Source: Loktanella gaetbuli (GTDB lineage Bacteria > Pseudomonadota > Alphaproteobacteria > Rhodobacterales > Rhodobacteraceae). Taken from it: a stretch of 64,000 bases of DNA. The DNA lies in the NCBI RefSeq assembly GCF_020531945.1, contig NZ_JAJATZ010000003.1:248001-312000 (forward strand), given 5' to 3'. The translations under genes and the position numbers were made by a program. The notes under the pieces were generated by a model, which did no database searches, had not been told where the DNA came from, and saw only the letters and a list, made by a program, of their open reading frames with translations. This document shows, piece after piece, positions 41,176-52,200 of this stretch (position 1 is its first letter; every line of letters begins with the position of its first letter).

Positions 41176-42531
41176 ATGGAGAGTTACGACATATCGATGC
41201 TGGCACAGCACGAACGCAGCAACTGGGTCCGGCTCCGGACACTGCTGACGTTGCGGTGGGCGGCTGTCGGCGGTCAGGTTGTGGCGATCCTTGTCGCGGT
41301 CCAGCTTTACGGGCTGACATTGCCCCTGACGCCGGTCATTTCGACGATCTGCGTGGCCGCCATCGCCAATATCGCCACCCACGCGTATTTTCCCCAGAAC
41401 AAACGCCTGTCCGAACGCGAAGCCAGCGCCATGCTGGCATTCGACATCCTGCAACTGGGTCTGCTGCTGTATCTGACAGGTGGCCTGAACAATCCCTTTG
41501 CCCTGTTGATCCTAGCCCCGGTCACCATCGCGGCGACGGTCCTGCACCTGCTGAGTTTTCTCGCACTCGGGGCGCTTGCGATCGGAATGATCACGCTGAT
41601 CAGCTTTACGTCCCTGCCACTTCAGTTGGCGGATGGTTCGCTGTTGATCCTGCCGCCGCTCTTTGGCTTTGGCTATTGGGTGTCATTGGTGATCGGGGTC
41701 ATGTTCCTGGGCATCTACGCCCGGCGGGTGACAACCGAAATGCACAGTATGGGCGACGCGTTGCTGGCAACACAGCTGGCCCTGGAACGCGAACAGAAAT
41801 TGACGGACCTGGGCGGTGTTGTCGCAGCGGCAGCGCATGAATTGGGCACACCACTGGCCACGATCAAACTGGTCAGCACCGAACTGGTCGCGGAACTGGG
41901 TGGCAACCCCGACCTGCGCGACGATGTGATGCTGATCCGGTCGCAAGCCGACCGCTGCGGAGAGATCCTGCAATCGATGGGGCGCGCGGGCAAGGACGAC
42001 CTGATGATGAAAACCGCCCCGCTGGAGGCCGTCGCCCGCGAGGCGGCCGAACCGCATCTGGACCGCAAGGCAAGGGTTCTGTTCGACATCAAGGGCGGCT
42101 CCGTCCCGCAGCCCACGATCCAGCGCAAACCCGAAATCATCCACGGATTGCGCAACCTGATCCAGAATGCCGTCGACTTTGCCCAAGAGGCAGTCTTCGT
42201 GCGCATCGACTGGTCGGCCACCGAGGCGCGGGTCATGATCAGTGACGACGGGCACGGGTTTCCGCAATCGGTCATCGGTCGCATCGGCGACCCCTACGTG
42301 CGACGCAGGCGGTCAGAAATCGACGGCGAAAAACGTCCGGCCTACAGCGGCATGGGGCTTGGTCTCTTTATCGCGAAAACACTGCTGGAACGGTCTGGTG
42401 CCAGCCTGACATTCGCCAACAAATCCGAATCCGGTGCCGTGGTGACTGTCACCTGGCCGATGCGCGCCCTCGTCGATATCAGCCCGGCGCACCGCCCGAC
42501 ACTGGGAAAAAACCCCGCATTCCTGCCCTGA
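41176..42531 (+). CDS. regB: Redox sensor histidine kinase RegB/PrrB
   Basis: A 451-residue kinase with six predicted transmembrane helices (about 25-185), containing the quinone-sensing GGLNNPF heptad at 102-108. The H-box is AAAAHELGTPLATI with His221, and the redox-active cysteine is Cys261 in ADRCGEIL, 40 residues on as in R. capsulatus. N, G1 and G2 boxes are present (GLRNLIQNAVDFA, ISDDGHGF, GMGLGLFIAK). It phosphorylates RegA when the quinone pool is reduced and is divergent from senC. Confidence 0.96.
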   Translation: MESYDISMLAQHERSNWVRLRTLLTLRWAAVGGQVVAILVAVQLYGLTLPLTPVISTICVAAIANIATHAYFPQNKRLSEREASAMLAFDILQLGLLLYLTGGLNNPFALLILAPVTIAATVLHLLSFLALGALAIGMITLISFTSLPLQLADGSLLILPPLFGFGYWVSLVIGVMFLGIYARRVTTEMHSMGDALLATQLALEREQKLTDLGGVVAAAAHELGTPLATIKLVSTELVAELGGNPDLRDDVMLIRSQADRCGEILQSMGRAGKDDLMMKTAPLEAVAREAAEPHLDRKARVLFDIKGGSVPQPTIQRKPEIIHGLRNLIQNAVDFAQEAVFVRIDWSATEARVMISDDGHGFPQSVIGRIGDPYVRRRRSEIDGEKRPAYSGMGLGLFIAKTLLERSGASLTFANKSESGAVVTVTWPMRALVDISPAHRPTLGKNPAFLP

Positions 42532-42601
42532 TCGGGCCTGTTAATGCGGCATTAACCTCCGGCGGACAGTCTTTGGGTAGATACGTCTGGGGGCCTTGAC
42601 C

Positions 42602-44200
42602 GTGATCTATGATTATATCCTTCTTTTCGTTGCGGCCTGCCTTTGCGTGGCAGGCCTGACAGCGGCATCAATCTTTGTCCGATCAACGTCAGGAATTGCG
42701 TCCGTACCGCTGCGGCCAAACATGATCGCGCAGACCCCCGTTTTTCTGTTCGACCGGGATATATTGATCGACGCATCGCCCAGTGGGTCCGCGCTGATCG
42801 GCGACCACCGCGACAAACTTGGCGATCTGGGGGCACTTTTGCATGTGCTCGGGGACCAGTTCCCGACGCTGCAGGATACGTTGGGCGATCTGGACTGGAA
42901 TGACAGTCGACAGGTCCCGGCAGGACAGGACGACACGATCCGTATCCAGATCAAGAACGAAAACGGTTTGACCCGCATCAGCCTCGAGGCGGCCGAGGCC
43001 GAAGAGGCAAGCGACCGCTTCGCCGCAATGGAACACGCGATCCAGAACAAGGAATTGACCCAACTGCGCGACATCCTGCGCGAGACACCGCAACTTATCT
43101 GGCAAGAGGACTCGCGTGGCGAACTGATTTGGGCGAATGCTGCCTATCTGGCCTATGCGGAACGGACGCGTCCGGATTCGTCGGGTGCAGGTCGCATCTG
43201 GCCCGGACAACGACTGTTCAATGAAATCTCCGTACCCGACAGTGAGTGCCGCGGACCCCACGCGCGACGCCTGTCATTGCAACTGCACGGCGAAGAGGCA
43301 GAGCATTGGTTCGACATCACCGCAACCCCCCTGCCCGGTTCGACGTTGTTTTTCGCAACCGACGCCAATGACACGATGCGCGCCGAGCGAGAGTTGCAGG
43401 GTTTTCGGCAGACACTCGTGAAAACCTTTGCGGAACTGTCCACCGGGCTTGCGATCTTTGACCGCGACCGCAAACTGACGATGTTCAATCCCGCCTTTGT
43501 CGACATGTTCGGTCTGCCCATTCAGTTCGTCACCGTCCGACCGACGCTGGAATCGTTGCTGGACCGGCTGCGCGAGATGCGCAAACTTCCTGAACCAAAG
43601 GATTATCCGGGCTGGCGCGAACAGTTTGCAGCCCTTGATGCGGTGACAACGGACGGTGCCTATTCCGACCGATGGGACCTTCCGGATGGCCAGATTTTTC
43701 GCGTGACCGGCCGTCCACACCCCGATGGTGCCATCGCCATATTGTTCGAGGACATCAGCGCCGAAGTCTCGCTGACACGGCGTTTTCGCGTCGAAATCGA
43801 AACCGGTCAGGCGGTGCTGGACACGCTGCCCGATGCCATCGCGGTTTTTTCCGATGCCAGCACGTTGATCATGACAAACCAAGCCTACACCCAGATGTGG
43901 GGCGACCAAAATACCCATCCGTTCGACTTGCAGGATCTGCGAACAGCGCTGCGCCTTTGGAAATCGCACAGCGCACCCTCGGATTTCTGGCGCAAGGTCG
44001 AAAAATTCGGCCAGCTCGGCCCGCGGCGCGAGGTTGTCACAGATGACATCATCCTGGTGAACGGGCGCCGTCTGCGTTGCGAGGCGCATCCGATCCCCGC
44101 CGGGATGACGATGGTAAAATTCCTGCCCGCCGATGGCCAGCCACCGATGGGCTGCGTGACGCAAACGAACAGTGTGAAACAACGGGTCGCGCGCGGCTGA
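42602..44200 (+). CDS. Membrane-anchored multi-PAS protein without kinase domain (DivL-like position)
   Basis: A 532-residue protein: one N-terminal helix (about 4-24), a degenerate PAS-like region (40-125), PAS around 145-255 (RETPQLIWQEDSRGELIWAN), a PAS_7-type domain around 265-380 (STGLAIFDRDRKLTMFNPAF), and a last PAS at about 393-500 (LDTLPDAIAVF). It ends there; no dimerisation helix, H-box or ATP-binding domain follows. Start GTG 42602 has GGGGG nine bases upstream; TTG 42596 is less likely. It precedes tsaE by 40 bases. DivL homology is inferred from architecture and gene order. Confidence 0.75.
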   Translation: MIYDYILLFVAACLCVAGLTAASIFVRSTSGIASVPLRPNMIAQTPVFLFDRDILIDASPSGSALIGDHRDKLGDLGALLHVLGDQFPTLQDTLGDLDWNDSRQVPAGQDDTIRIQIKNENGLTRISLEAAEAEEASDRFAAMEHAIQNKELTQLRDILRETPQLIWQEDSRGELIWANAAYLAYAERTRPDSSGAGRIWPGQRLFNEISVPDSECRGPHARRLSLQLHGEEAEHWFDITATPLPGSTLFFATDANDTMRAERELQGFRQTLVKTFAELSTGLAIFDRDRKLTMFNPAFVDMFGLPIQFVTVRPTLESLLDRLREMRKLPEPKDYPGWREQFAALDAVTTDGAYSDRWDLPDGQIFRVTGRPHPDGAIAILFEDISAEVSLTRRFRVEIETGQAVLDTLPDAIAVFSDASTLIMTNQAYTQMWGDQNTHPFDLQDLRTALRLWKSHSAPSDFWRKVEKFGQLGPRREVVTDDIILVNGRRLRCEAHPIPAGMTMVKFLPADGQPPMGCVTQTNSVKQRVARG

Positions 44201-44240
44201 ATCCGGTTGCGGCCAAGGTGGGGGCGATTACTCTGGTTGC

Positions 44241-44705
44241 ATGTCGACCTTTTGCACCCAGATCACCCTGCCAGACCTCGCAAAGACCGAGGCGCTTGCC
44301 GCGCAATTTTCCGCTGCGCTGGATCGTGGTGACACACTTCTGCTCAGCGGTGATATCGGGGCTGGCAAGACGACATTTGCACGCGCATTCATTCGCAACA
44401 GGCTGCGCCGGATGGAGGATGTGCCTTCTCCGACGTTTACACTGGTACAGACCTACGATGACGGGGAAACCGAAATCTGGCACTGCGACCTGTATCGGCT
44501 GACCAGCGCGGACGAGGTGCTGGAACTGGGGCTGGAGGATGCCTTTGAAGATGCGATTTGTCTGATCGAATGGCCCGACCGCTTGGGGCCCGAAACACCC
44601 TGTGATGCGCTGACCTGTCATTTCAAGGCCGAGACCGACCACCACACCGTCACGCTGACCGGTCCCGAACGGTGGCAGCAGAAACTGGGCTGGTTGAATG
44701 ACTGA
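44241..44705 (+). CDS. tsaE: tRNA threonylcarbamoyladenosine biosynthesis ATPase TsaE
   Basis: A 154-residue P-loop ATPase needed for t6A37 synthesis with TsaB and TsaD. The Walker A motif is SGDIGAGKTTFARA, followed by VPSPTFTLVQTY and the Walker B-like WHCDLYRL. It begins the tsaE-amgK-murU-addB-addA run and overlaps amgK by eight bases. Confidence 0.93.
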   Translation: MSTFCTQITLPDLAKTEALAAQFSAALDRGDTLLLSGDIGAGKTTFARAFIRNRLRRMEDVPSPTFTLVQTYDDGETEIWHCDLYRLTSADEVLELGLEDAFEDAICLIEWPDRLGPETPCDALTCHFKAETDHHTVTLTGPERWQQKLGWLND

Positions 44706-45645
44706 CCGTTCGGCCATGTTGACCCGCTTTTTGACCGATGCAGGGGTTTCCGACTGGATCGCAGAACCCATCGCGGCCGATGCATCGTCTCGCGCCTATG
44801 CACGCCTGACGGCACCAGCGGGCGACAGCCTGATCCTGATGGACGCTGATCCGGCGACAGGCGAGGATACGACGCAATTCGTGCGGATTGCCCGCTATCT
44901 GACGGATCATGGGTTTTGCGCGCCCCGGATCATCAGTGCCGATCCCGCAGGGTTCCTGCTTTTGTCCGACCTCGGACAACAAAGCCTGGCGCAAATGGCT
45001 TCCCGAACATCCGCAGATCAGCAGGTCCTGTATGATGCGGCAACCGATGTGCTGATCCAACTTGACGGTGCTGCACCACTGGAGTTGCCGCAGATCGACC
45101 CGGTACGGGGCGGGCAGATGGTCGCCATCACGGCCGAACTCTATGCCGGATCCGATCCCGCACCGCTGGTTGCCGCTGTTCAAGAGGCATTGACCCGCCA
45201 CGCACCACTGGCGGACCGGATCGCGCTGCGGGATTTCCATGCGGAAAACCTGATCTGGCGTCCGCATGCCTCGGGCAGCGACCGCGTAGGTCTGCTGGAT
45301 TTCCAGGATGCCTGCCTTGCGCCGCGCGGCTATGATCTGGCCTCGCTCTTGTCCGATATTCGCCGCGACGTGCCTGCTGACATCATCGCACGGGAAACCG
45401 CGCGTTTTGCCCGCGGGACAGGTGAGACGGCAGACGATATGGCGTTGCGCCTTGCCGTGCTGGGTGCCCAGCGCAATTTGCGGATTCTGGGTGTGTTCTG
45501 CCGTCTGATCGCGGGCGGCAAGGGGCGCTATGCCACGATGATGCCGCGTGTCTGGTCAGTACTGTTACGCGACCTTGGACATCCTGCGCTGGCCGAACTG
45601 CGCGACATTGTTCTGCGCGACATTCCCGCCCCGGTCGCCCCATGA
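44698..45645 (+). CDS. amgK: Cell-wall sugar kinase, AmgK-like phosphotransferase
   Basis: A 315-residue aminoglycoside-phosphotransferase-fold protein. The catalytic loop is ALRDFHAENLIW, followed by the metal-binding LLDFQDACLAPRGYDLASLL. In Pseudomonas and Caulobacter relatives AmgK phosphorylates recycled N-acetylmuramate at C1, and MurU then makes UDP-MurNAc. The adjoining MurU-like gene supports that role here. It overlaps both neighbours by 4-8 bases. Confidence 0.87.
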   Translation: MTDRSAMLTRFLTDAGVSDWIAEPIAADASSRAYARLTAPAGDSLILMDADPATGEDTTQFVRIARYLTDHGFCAPRIISADPAGFLLLSDLGQQSLAQMASRTSADQQVLYDAATDVLIQLDGAAPLELPQIDPVRGGQMVAITAELYAGSDPAPLVAAVQEALTRHAPLADRIALRDFHAENLIWRPHASGSDRVGLLDFQDACLAPRGYDLASLLSDIRRDVPADIIARETARFARGTGETADDMALRLAVLGAQRNLRILGVFCRLIAGGKGRYATMMPRVWSVLLRDLGHPALAELRDIVLRDIPAPVAP

Positions 45646-46325
45646 CGCGGACCTATGCCGCATTGCTGTTCGCCGCTGGCAAGGGGACCCGGATGGCCCC
45701 CCTGACCGATACGCGACCCAAGCCGCTGATCACAGTCGCCGGACGCACCCTGCTGGATCACGCGCTGGACCTGACGAACGTGCCTTGTATCGGCAAGCGC
45801 GTTGTCAATGCCCATTACAAGGGCGCGATGATCCACGATCACCTGCGCGGACGCGGCGTTGCAATTTCTGACGAGGTCGCGCTGTTGGAAACGGGTGGCG
45901 GGTTGCGCCACGCTTTGCCACTCTTGGGCGATGGTCCGGTTGTCACGCTGAACACCGACGCCGTCTGGTGCGGCCCGAACCCTGTCCAAACGCTTTGCGC
46001 TGGCTGGACACCCGCAATGGAGGCGCTGCTGCTGCTGGTGCCGACGTCGCGGATGCGTGGGCACAGCGGGCCGGGCGATTTTGCCCGGGCGGCTGACGGG
46101 CGGCTGACCCGTGGTCAGGACTATGTCTATACCGGCCTGCAGCTGACGCGCACGAACCGGGTTCACGGCGTGCGCGTGCCGGCCTTTTCGTTGAATGTGA
46201 TCTGGGACCAGATGATCGCGCATGGCGGTCTATATGGTCTGGTCTGGGACGGCTTGATCTGTGATGTCGGTCGCCCCGAGAGCATTCCGCAAGCCGAGGC
46301 CATGTTGAAAGAGCACGATGTTTGA
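45642..46325 (+). CDS. murU: N-acetylmuramate-1-phosphate uridylyltransferase, MurU-like
   Basis: A 227-residue nucleotidyltransferase with the sugar-nucleotide signature LLFAAGKGTRMAPLTDTRPKPL broken over residues 8-29. Further motifs are LLETGGGLRHALP and VVTLNTDAVWCG. It would join UTP and MurNAc-1-phosphate to make UDP-MurNAc, bypassing the fosfomycin-sensitive MurA step. It overlaps amgK (ATGA) and addB (eight bases). The sugar specificity is inferred from AmgK adjacency. Confidence 0.85.
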   Translation: MTRTYAALLFAAGKGTRMAPLTDTRPKPLITVAGRTLLDHALDLTNVPCIGKRVVNAHYKGAMIHDHLRGRGVAISDEVALLETGGGLRHALPLLGDGPVVTLNTDAVWCGPNPVQTLCAGWTPAMEALLLLVPTSRMRGHSGPGDFARAADGRLTRGQDYVYTGLQLTRTNRVHGVRVPAFSLNVIWDQMIAHGGLYGLVWDGLICDVGRPESIPQAEAMLKEHDV

Positions 46326-49245
46326 CCCCAGCGATCACCCCAGGCTGTTCGGGCTGGCCCCCGGTGTCGATTTTGCGCAGGCCTTTGTCGGCGGGTTGGC
46401 CGCACGCAGCACGGATCTGTCACAGATCCGGATCTACGTGAACGCAGCCCGGATGCAGCGACAGATCAGGGCCGCATTCGATGCTGGCCCGGCGCGACTG
46501 CTGCCGCGGATCAAACTGGTCACCGACCTGGCATTCGAAGGAGAAATCGGGTCAGCCGATCTGCCTGTATCACCCCTGCGCCGCAGGCTGGAACTGTCCC
46601 GCGCCGTGGAAAAGCTGATTGATGCCACCCCCGGCCTGCCGCGTGCAGCACTCTATGATCTGTCGGACAGTCTGGCTGCGCTGATGGACGAAATGCATGG
46701 TGAAGGCGTCGATTTCGAAACCCTGACCCAATTGGATGTAACCGATGTGTCCGGCCATTGGCAGCAGGCGTTGAAATTCCTCAGGTTGCTGGAGCCCTAT
46801 TTCACCGCAGAGGCCGCACAACCCGATGCGGCAGCCCGCCAGCGTATGCACATCCTGTCCCTGATCGACCTATGGGCGGTGCAGCCGCCGGACCATCCCG
46901 TGATCGTTGCAGGTTCCACCGGATCGCGCGGTGCCACCGGGCTGCTGATGCAGGCCGTGTCCAGACTGCCGCAGGGGGCTGTCGTGCTGCCCGGCTATGA
47001 TTTCGACATGCCGCAGCATGTCTGGGACAGCATGGGTGGCACGCTGACCCACGAGGATCATCCGCAATATCGCTATCGCCGCCTGATGCGCGACCTTGAC
47101 CTTTCAGCGGACCTTGTCCGTCCCTGGACCGACCAGCCACCGCCCGCCCCGGCGCGCGCGGCACTTGTATCGCTGTCGCTACGCCCGGCCCCCGTGACCG
47201 ATCAATGGCGCCGCGACGGTGCAACCCTGACCGACCTGCCCGCCGCCATGGCCGATGTCACATTGGTCGAGGCCGACAGCCCCCGCGCAGAAGCAGAGGT
47301 CATTGCCCTGCGCCTGCGACAGGCTGCGGCGGATGGCGTGCCTGCGGCGCTGATTTCGCCGGACCGGATGTTGACCCGGCAGGTCACCGCTGCACTGGAT
47401 CGTTGGGACATCACGCCGGACGACAGCGGCGGCCTGCCGCTGGGCCTGTCACCGCCGGGTCGGTTCATGGAACATATCGTCACCGCCTTTGGCAGGCCGA
47501 TCACCGCCGAGGTCCTGCTGATCCTGCTCAAACACCCGCTGACCAACAGCAGTGTCGCGGGTCGTCAGCACCTTTTGTGGACCCGCGACCTGGAACTGCA
47601 TCTGCGCCGTGGCGGTCCGCCTGTTGTCACGCCGGCGGTCATGACGGCATGGGTCGGCAGCATGTCCAACCCAAAGGACGGGCTGGACGATTGGACAGCC
47701 TGGGTTGCGCGCGTCATCAGCGCGTTGGATCATTGCGGCACCTTGCCGATCGCGGATCACCTCGCACAGCACATGGCGGCTGCGGAACTACTCGCTGCGG
47801 GACCAGACGGGCGCGATACCGGAGAGTTGTTCAAGAAGGCGGCAGGCCGCATGATGCAGGGCGTCATGGCGGCTATCGCAAGAGATGCCGATGCCGGAAA
47901 CCCGATGGACAACCGCGACTATGCAGCGCTGTTTCGCGCGCTGATGGCGGCCAAGACCGTCCGCGACCGCGATGCGGGCCATCCGGGTATCACGATCCTC
48001 GGCACGCTCGAGGCGCGTGTCGGCGGTGCCGAACTGGTCATCCTGGGCGGCATGACCGACGGCATCTGGCCACCCAGTCCCAAACCCGATCCCTGGCTGA
48101 ACCGGACGTTGCGCGCGCAGGCCGGGCTGCTGCTGCCAGAGCGCCAGATCGGGCTGTCGGCACATGATTACCAACAGGCCATCTGCGCCCCACAGGTCTG
48201 GATCACCCGCGCCCGCCGCGATGCGGATGCGGAAACCGTGCCGTCGCGCTGGGTCAATCGCCTGACGAACCTGCTGGCGGGATTGCCTGATGCGCAGGGT
48301 CCGCAGGCGCTGGACGAGATGCGCGCGCGGGGGGCCGTCTGGCTGCGACACGCGGCACGTCTGTCGCAACCTGATGTGTCGATCGACCGGGCGACGCGCC
48401 CGGCACCCATGCCACCCGCCAGCGCACGACCAAGGAAAGTGTCTGTCACCCAGATCAAGACGCTTTACCGTGATCCCTATGCGATCTACGCGCGCAAGAT
48501 CCTTGGTCTGACCGCGCTGAAACCGCTGACAGCCGATGTGGATGCGGCACTCAAGGGGGATGTGTTTCACAAGATTCTCGAACGGTTTGTCAGCGCGCGA
48601 CCCGATGCGTCAGACCCCGCCGCCCGCGACCTGTTGCGCAGGATTACGGACGACACGCTGGCCGAAATGTGCCCCTGGCCCACCGTGCGCCTGCAATGGC
48701 GTGTCCTGTTCGACCAGATCGCACCCGATTTTCTGCAACAAGAGGCCATGCGCCAGAAGGACGGCACGCTGGTTGCCCTGGAAACATGGGGCGAAATCAC
48801 CGTGCCCGGACCTGACATCATCCTGAACGGCAAGGCAGACCGGATCGACGCCACCCCCGACGGGCGGGCCCTGATCTATGACTACAAGACCGGAACCCTG
48901 CCCACGGCCAAGGAACAGGCCGCATTCGACAAACAGCTGCTGCTGGAGGCCGCGATGATAGAGCGCGGTGCCTTTGCCGCGGTTGGGGTGCGTCAGACGC
49001 AGGCCGCTGCATTTCTGGGGATCAAGCGCGGGATGCCGCAGGTCGCAGCCCCGCTGGACGACCACCCGCCGGACCTTGTCTGGGCGCAGCTGATAAAATT
49101 CCTGACCATGTGCCAGTCGGACGATTGGCCCTATACCGCCCGGCGGGCACCGCAGCGCGTCACGTTCGACGGCGACTACGATCATCTGTCGCGCCGTGGC
49201 GAATGGACAGACAGCGATCCTGCCACACCAGAGGTGCTGACATGA
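46318..49245 (+). CDS. addB: Double-strand break repair protein AddB
   Basis: A 975-residue alphaproteobacterial AddB, the helicase-like and nuclease subunit that works with AddA to resect double-strand ends to Chi-like sites for RecA loading. The C-terminal PD-(D/E)xK nuclease appears as GKADRIDATPDGRALIYDYKTG split across two motifs, and LGGMTDGIWPP is a typical AddB segment. Its N-terminal P-loop is degenerate, as in this branch. It is coupled to addA by a four-base overlap. Confidence 0.92.
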   Translation: MFDPSDHPRLFGLAPGVDFAQAFVGGLAARSTDLSQIRIYVNAARMQRQIRAAFDAGPARLLPRIKLVTDLAFEGEIGSADLPVSPLRRRLELSRAVEKLIDATPGLPRAALYDLSDSLAALMDEMHGEGVDFETLTQLDVTDVSGHWQQALKFLRLLEPYFTAEAAQPDAAARQRMHILSLIDLWAVQPPDHPVIVAGSTGSRGATGLLMQAVSRLPQGAVVLPGYDFDMPQHVWDSMGGTLTHEDHPQYRYRRLMRDLDLSADLVRPWTDQPPPAPARAALVSLSLRPAPVTDQWRRDGATLTDLPAAMADVTLVEADSPRAEAEVIALRLRQAAADGVPAALISPDRMLTRQVTAALDRWDITPDDSGGLPLGLSPPGRFMEHIVTAFGRPITAEVLLILLKHPLTNSSVAGRQHLLWTRDLELHLRRGGPPVVTPAVMTAWVGSMSNPKDGLDDWTAWVARVISALDHCGTLPIADHLAQHMAAAELLAAGPDGRDTGELFKKAAGRMMQGVMAAIARDADAGNPMDNRDYAALFRALMAAKTVRDRDAGHPGITILGTLEARVGGAELVILGGMTDGIWPPSPKPDPWLNRTLRAQAGLLLPERQIGLSAHDYQQAICAPQVWITRARRDADAETVPSRWVNRLTNLLAGLPDAQGPQALDEMRARGAVWLRHAARLSQPDVSIDRATRPAPMPPASARPRKVSVTQIKTLYRDPYAIYARKILGLTALKPLTADVDAALKGDVFHKILERFVSARPDASDPAARDLLRRITDDTLAEMCPWPTVRLQWRVLFDQIAPDFLQQEAMRQKDGTLVALETWGEITVPGPDIILNGKADRIDATPDGRALIYDYKTGTLPTAKEQAAFDKQLLLEAAMIERGAFAAVGVRQTQAAAFLGIKRGMPQVAAPLDDHPPDLVWAQLIKFLTMCQSDDWPYTARRAPQRVTFDGDYDHLSRRGEWTDSDPATPEVLT

Positions 49246-52200
49246 TCCGTGACGAGGCGACACAACGGCAGGTCACAGCCGCCGACCCCCATGCATCGAC
49301 ATGGCTGTCGGCCAACGCAGGATCCGGCAAGACGCGCGTGCTGACCGACCGCGTGGCCCGCCTGCTGCTGGAAGGCGTGAGCCCGCAGAACATTCTGTGC
49401 CTGACCTATACCAAGGCCGCCGCCGCCGAGATGCAGAACCGCCTGTTCAAACGGCTGGGCGGCTGGGCCATGCTGCCCGACAGCGATCTGCGGGCGGAAC
49501 TGCGCACGCTTGGGGTGGAAACCGACATCGGTGACCACGATCTGAACAGGGCCCGCACGCTGTTTGCCTCGGCCATCGAAACGCCGGGCGGTCTGAAGAT
49601 TCAGACGATCCATTCGTTCTGCGCCAGCATCCTGCGGCGTTTCCCTCTTGAGGCCGGGGTCAGTCCCGATTTTCGTGAAATCGACGACCGATCTGCCGCG
49701 CTGATGCGCTCAGAGGTCATGGATGCGCTGGTCGAGGGGGAACATCGCGCAATCGTGGCTGACATGCTGCGGTATTTTACGGGTGCGGACGTGGATGATC
49801 TGGTGCGGGATATCGCCGGGCGCGCCGATGACTTTGCCACGCCGCTGGACGAACATGATCTGCGCACAACGCTGGACCTGCCGGATAACGTGACGCTGGA
49901 CAGCCTGATCGCCGATATTCTGGGGGCTGACGGGCGGGAAATCATCCGTGACCTGATCGGGGTTCTGCGCGCCGGCGGCACGCAGGACAACAAGAACGCC
50001 GATGCGCTGGCCCGGATCGACCTGCACGCACCCGGCCCTGCCGATCTGGTCATCCTGGAAAAGGTTTTGCTGACCGGATCAGCCGCCAAAACGCCCTTTG
50101 CGGCCAAGATTGACGCCATTCCGACCAAGGCCCTGCGCACCGCCCACCCCGATCTGACCGATGCACTGAACGGGCTGATGGAACAGGTCGAGGTCGCCCG
50201 TGGCACGCGTCTGTCGCTGCAGGTATTCGACAAATCGCTGGCGCTGAACCGCTTTGGCGTGTTGTTCACCGATGCCTACAGGACAGCGAAAACAACACGC
50301 GGCGTGCTGGATTTCGACGACCTGATCGCCAAGGCCCGCGCCCTGCTGGCTGACCCTGTTGTCGCGGATTGGGTCCTGTTTCGGTTGGACGGCGGCATGA
50401 ACCACCTGCTGGTGGACGAGGCGCAGGATACGTCGCCACTGCAATGGGATGTGATCCAGCATCTGACGCGCGAACTGGTCAGCGGTCAGGGCGCACGCGC
50501 CGACGAAGGCCGCACCATTTTCGTCGTGGGCGACGTCAAACAGTCGATCTATTCGTTTCAGGGTGCCGATCCGCTGGAATTCCAACGGATGCGCGGTCAT
50601 TTCGCAACCGGTTTGGCAGCAGGTGACGCCCCGCTGGCGGTCAGCACGCTGGAACATTCGTTCCGGTCGGCACCTGCGATCCTGCGGGTGGTGGATGAAA
50701 CCTTTGTGCGGGAACGGGCCGATGCATTGGGCGGCGAGGTACGGCATCTGGCGTTCAAGGCGGATATGCCGGGACGTGTCGACCTTTGGCCACTGGTCGA
50801 ACCCGTCGAAAAACAGGACGCCGGAGCCAGCTGGATCGACCCCGTCGACGAAATTAGCGAAAGCCACCACATGGTCCGCATGGCCGAACGGGTGGCCGGC
50901 CAGATCAAGCGGATGATGGCAACCGAATATCTGCCGGTCGAGATCGGCAATACCGGCACCTACAACCACAGACCCGTGCGCGCAGGCGACATCCTGATCC
51001 TGGTACAAAGCCGTCAGGGCCTGTTGTTTCCCGAACTAATCCGCGCCTGCAAGGCAGCGCAGCTGCCCATCGCGGGTGCCGACGTGCTGCGTGTCGGCGC
51101 GGAACTTGCCGTGCGCGACATTGGCGCTGTGCTGCGGTTCCTCGCCTTGCCAGAAGACGATCTGTCGCTGGCGGCGGCATTGAAATCACCGCTGTTCGGC
51201 TGGTCGGAACAGGAACTCTATACGCTCGCGCAACCGCGACGCTTGGGTCAGACGCTGTGGCAGGTGCTGCGCGCGGACGACAACCACCCGGAAACGGTCG
51301 CGATCCTCAGGGATCTACGCCAGAATACCGACTTTTTGCGGCCCTACGACCTGATCGCGCGGCTGCTGATCCGCCACGACGGGCGGCGCAAACTGCTGGC
51401 CCGTCTGGGGTCAGAGGCAGAGGACGGCATCGACGCGCTGCTGGCACAGGCCTTGGCCTATGAACGCGACGGCGTGCCCAGCCTGACGGGGTTCATCGGA
51501 TGGATGGATGCCGACGATCTGACGATCAAGCGGCAGGTCGATGCGCAGGGCGATCAGATCAGGGTGATGACCGTCCACGGGGCCAAGGGGCTGGAGGCCC
51601 CGATCGTCATCCTGCCTGACGCCAAGGAACGCCCCGAAATCCTGCGTGGTGACATCCTGCCGGGCAAGACACCGCTGTGGAAACCGAACAAGCCCGACAC
51701 GCCCCCCGCACTGGAAGAACAGGTTCAGGACGTGCTGGACAAGCAGGCGCGCGAACGTCTGCGGCTGCTGTATGTCGCGATGACGCGGGCGGAAAAATGG
51801 CTGATCGTCGGCTCTGCCGGCAATCCGGGCAAGGGCGACACCGGCTGGTACGATCTGGTCGCGCAGGGCATGGAACAGGCCGGTGCCGCGATGGATCATG
51901 CCGGTGATCTGGCGATCCAGCGCGTGTCCAACGGCACGTGGCTGGCGGGCGAACGCATTGATGCGGAACAGACCGCAGCACCCGACGATCCGCCGCTGGC
52001 CCTGGCCCCCCTTGCCGCTGTCGTGCGGCCAAGGACGCTGTCACCGTCGCAGATGGACGGGGCCAAGGTGGTGCCCGGTGACCCGGCCGAGGATGACGCC
52101 GACGTGGCCAAGATGCGCGGGACATTGATGCACCTGCTGCTGGAACATCTGCCCGACCATCCCGCAGATCAGCGCCGCGTAATCGGTGAACGCCTGTTGG

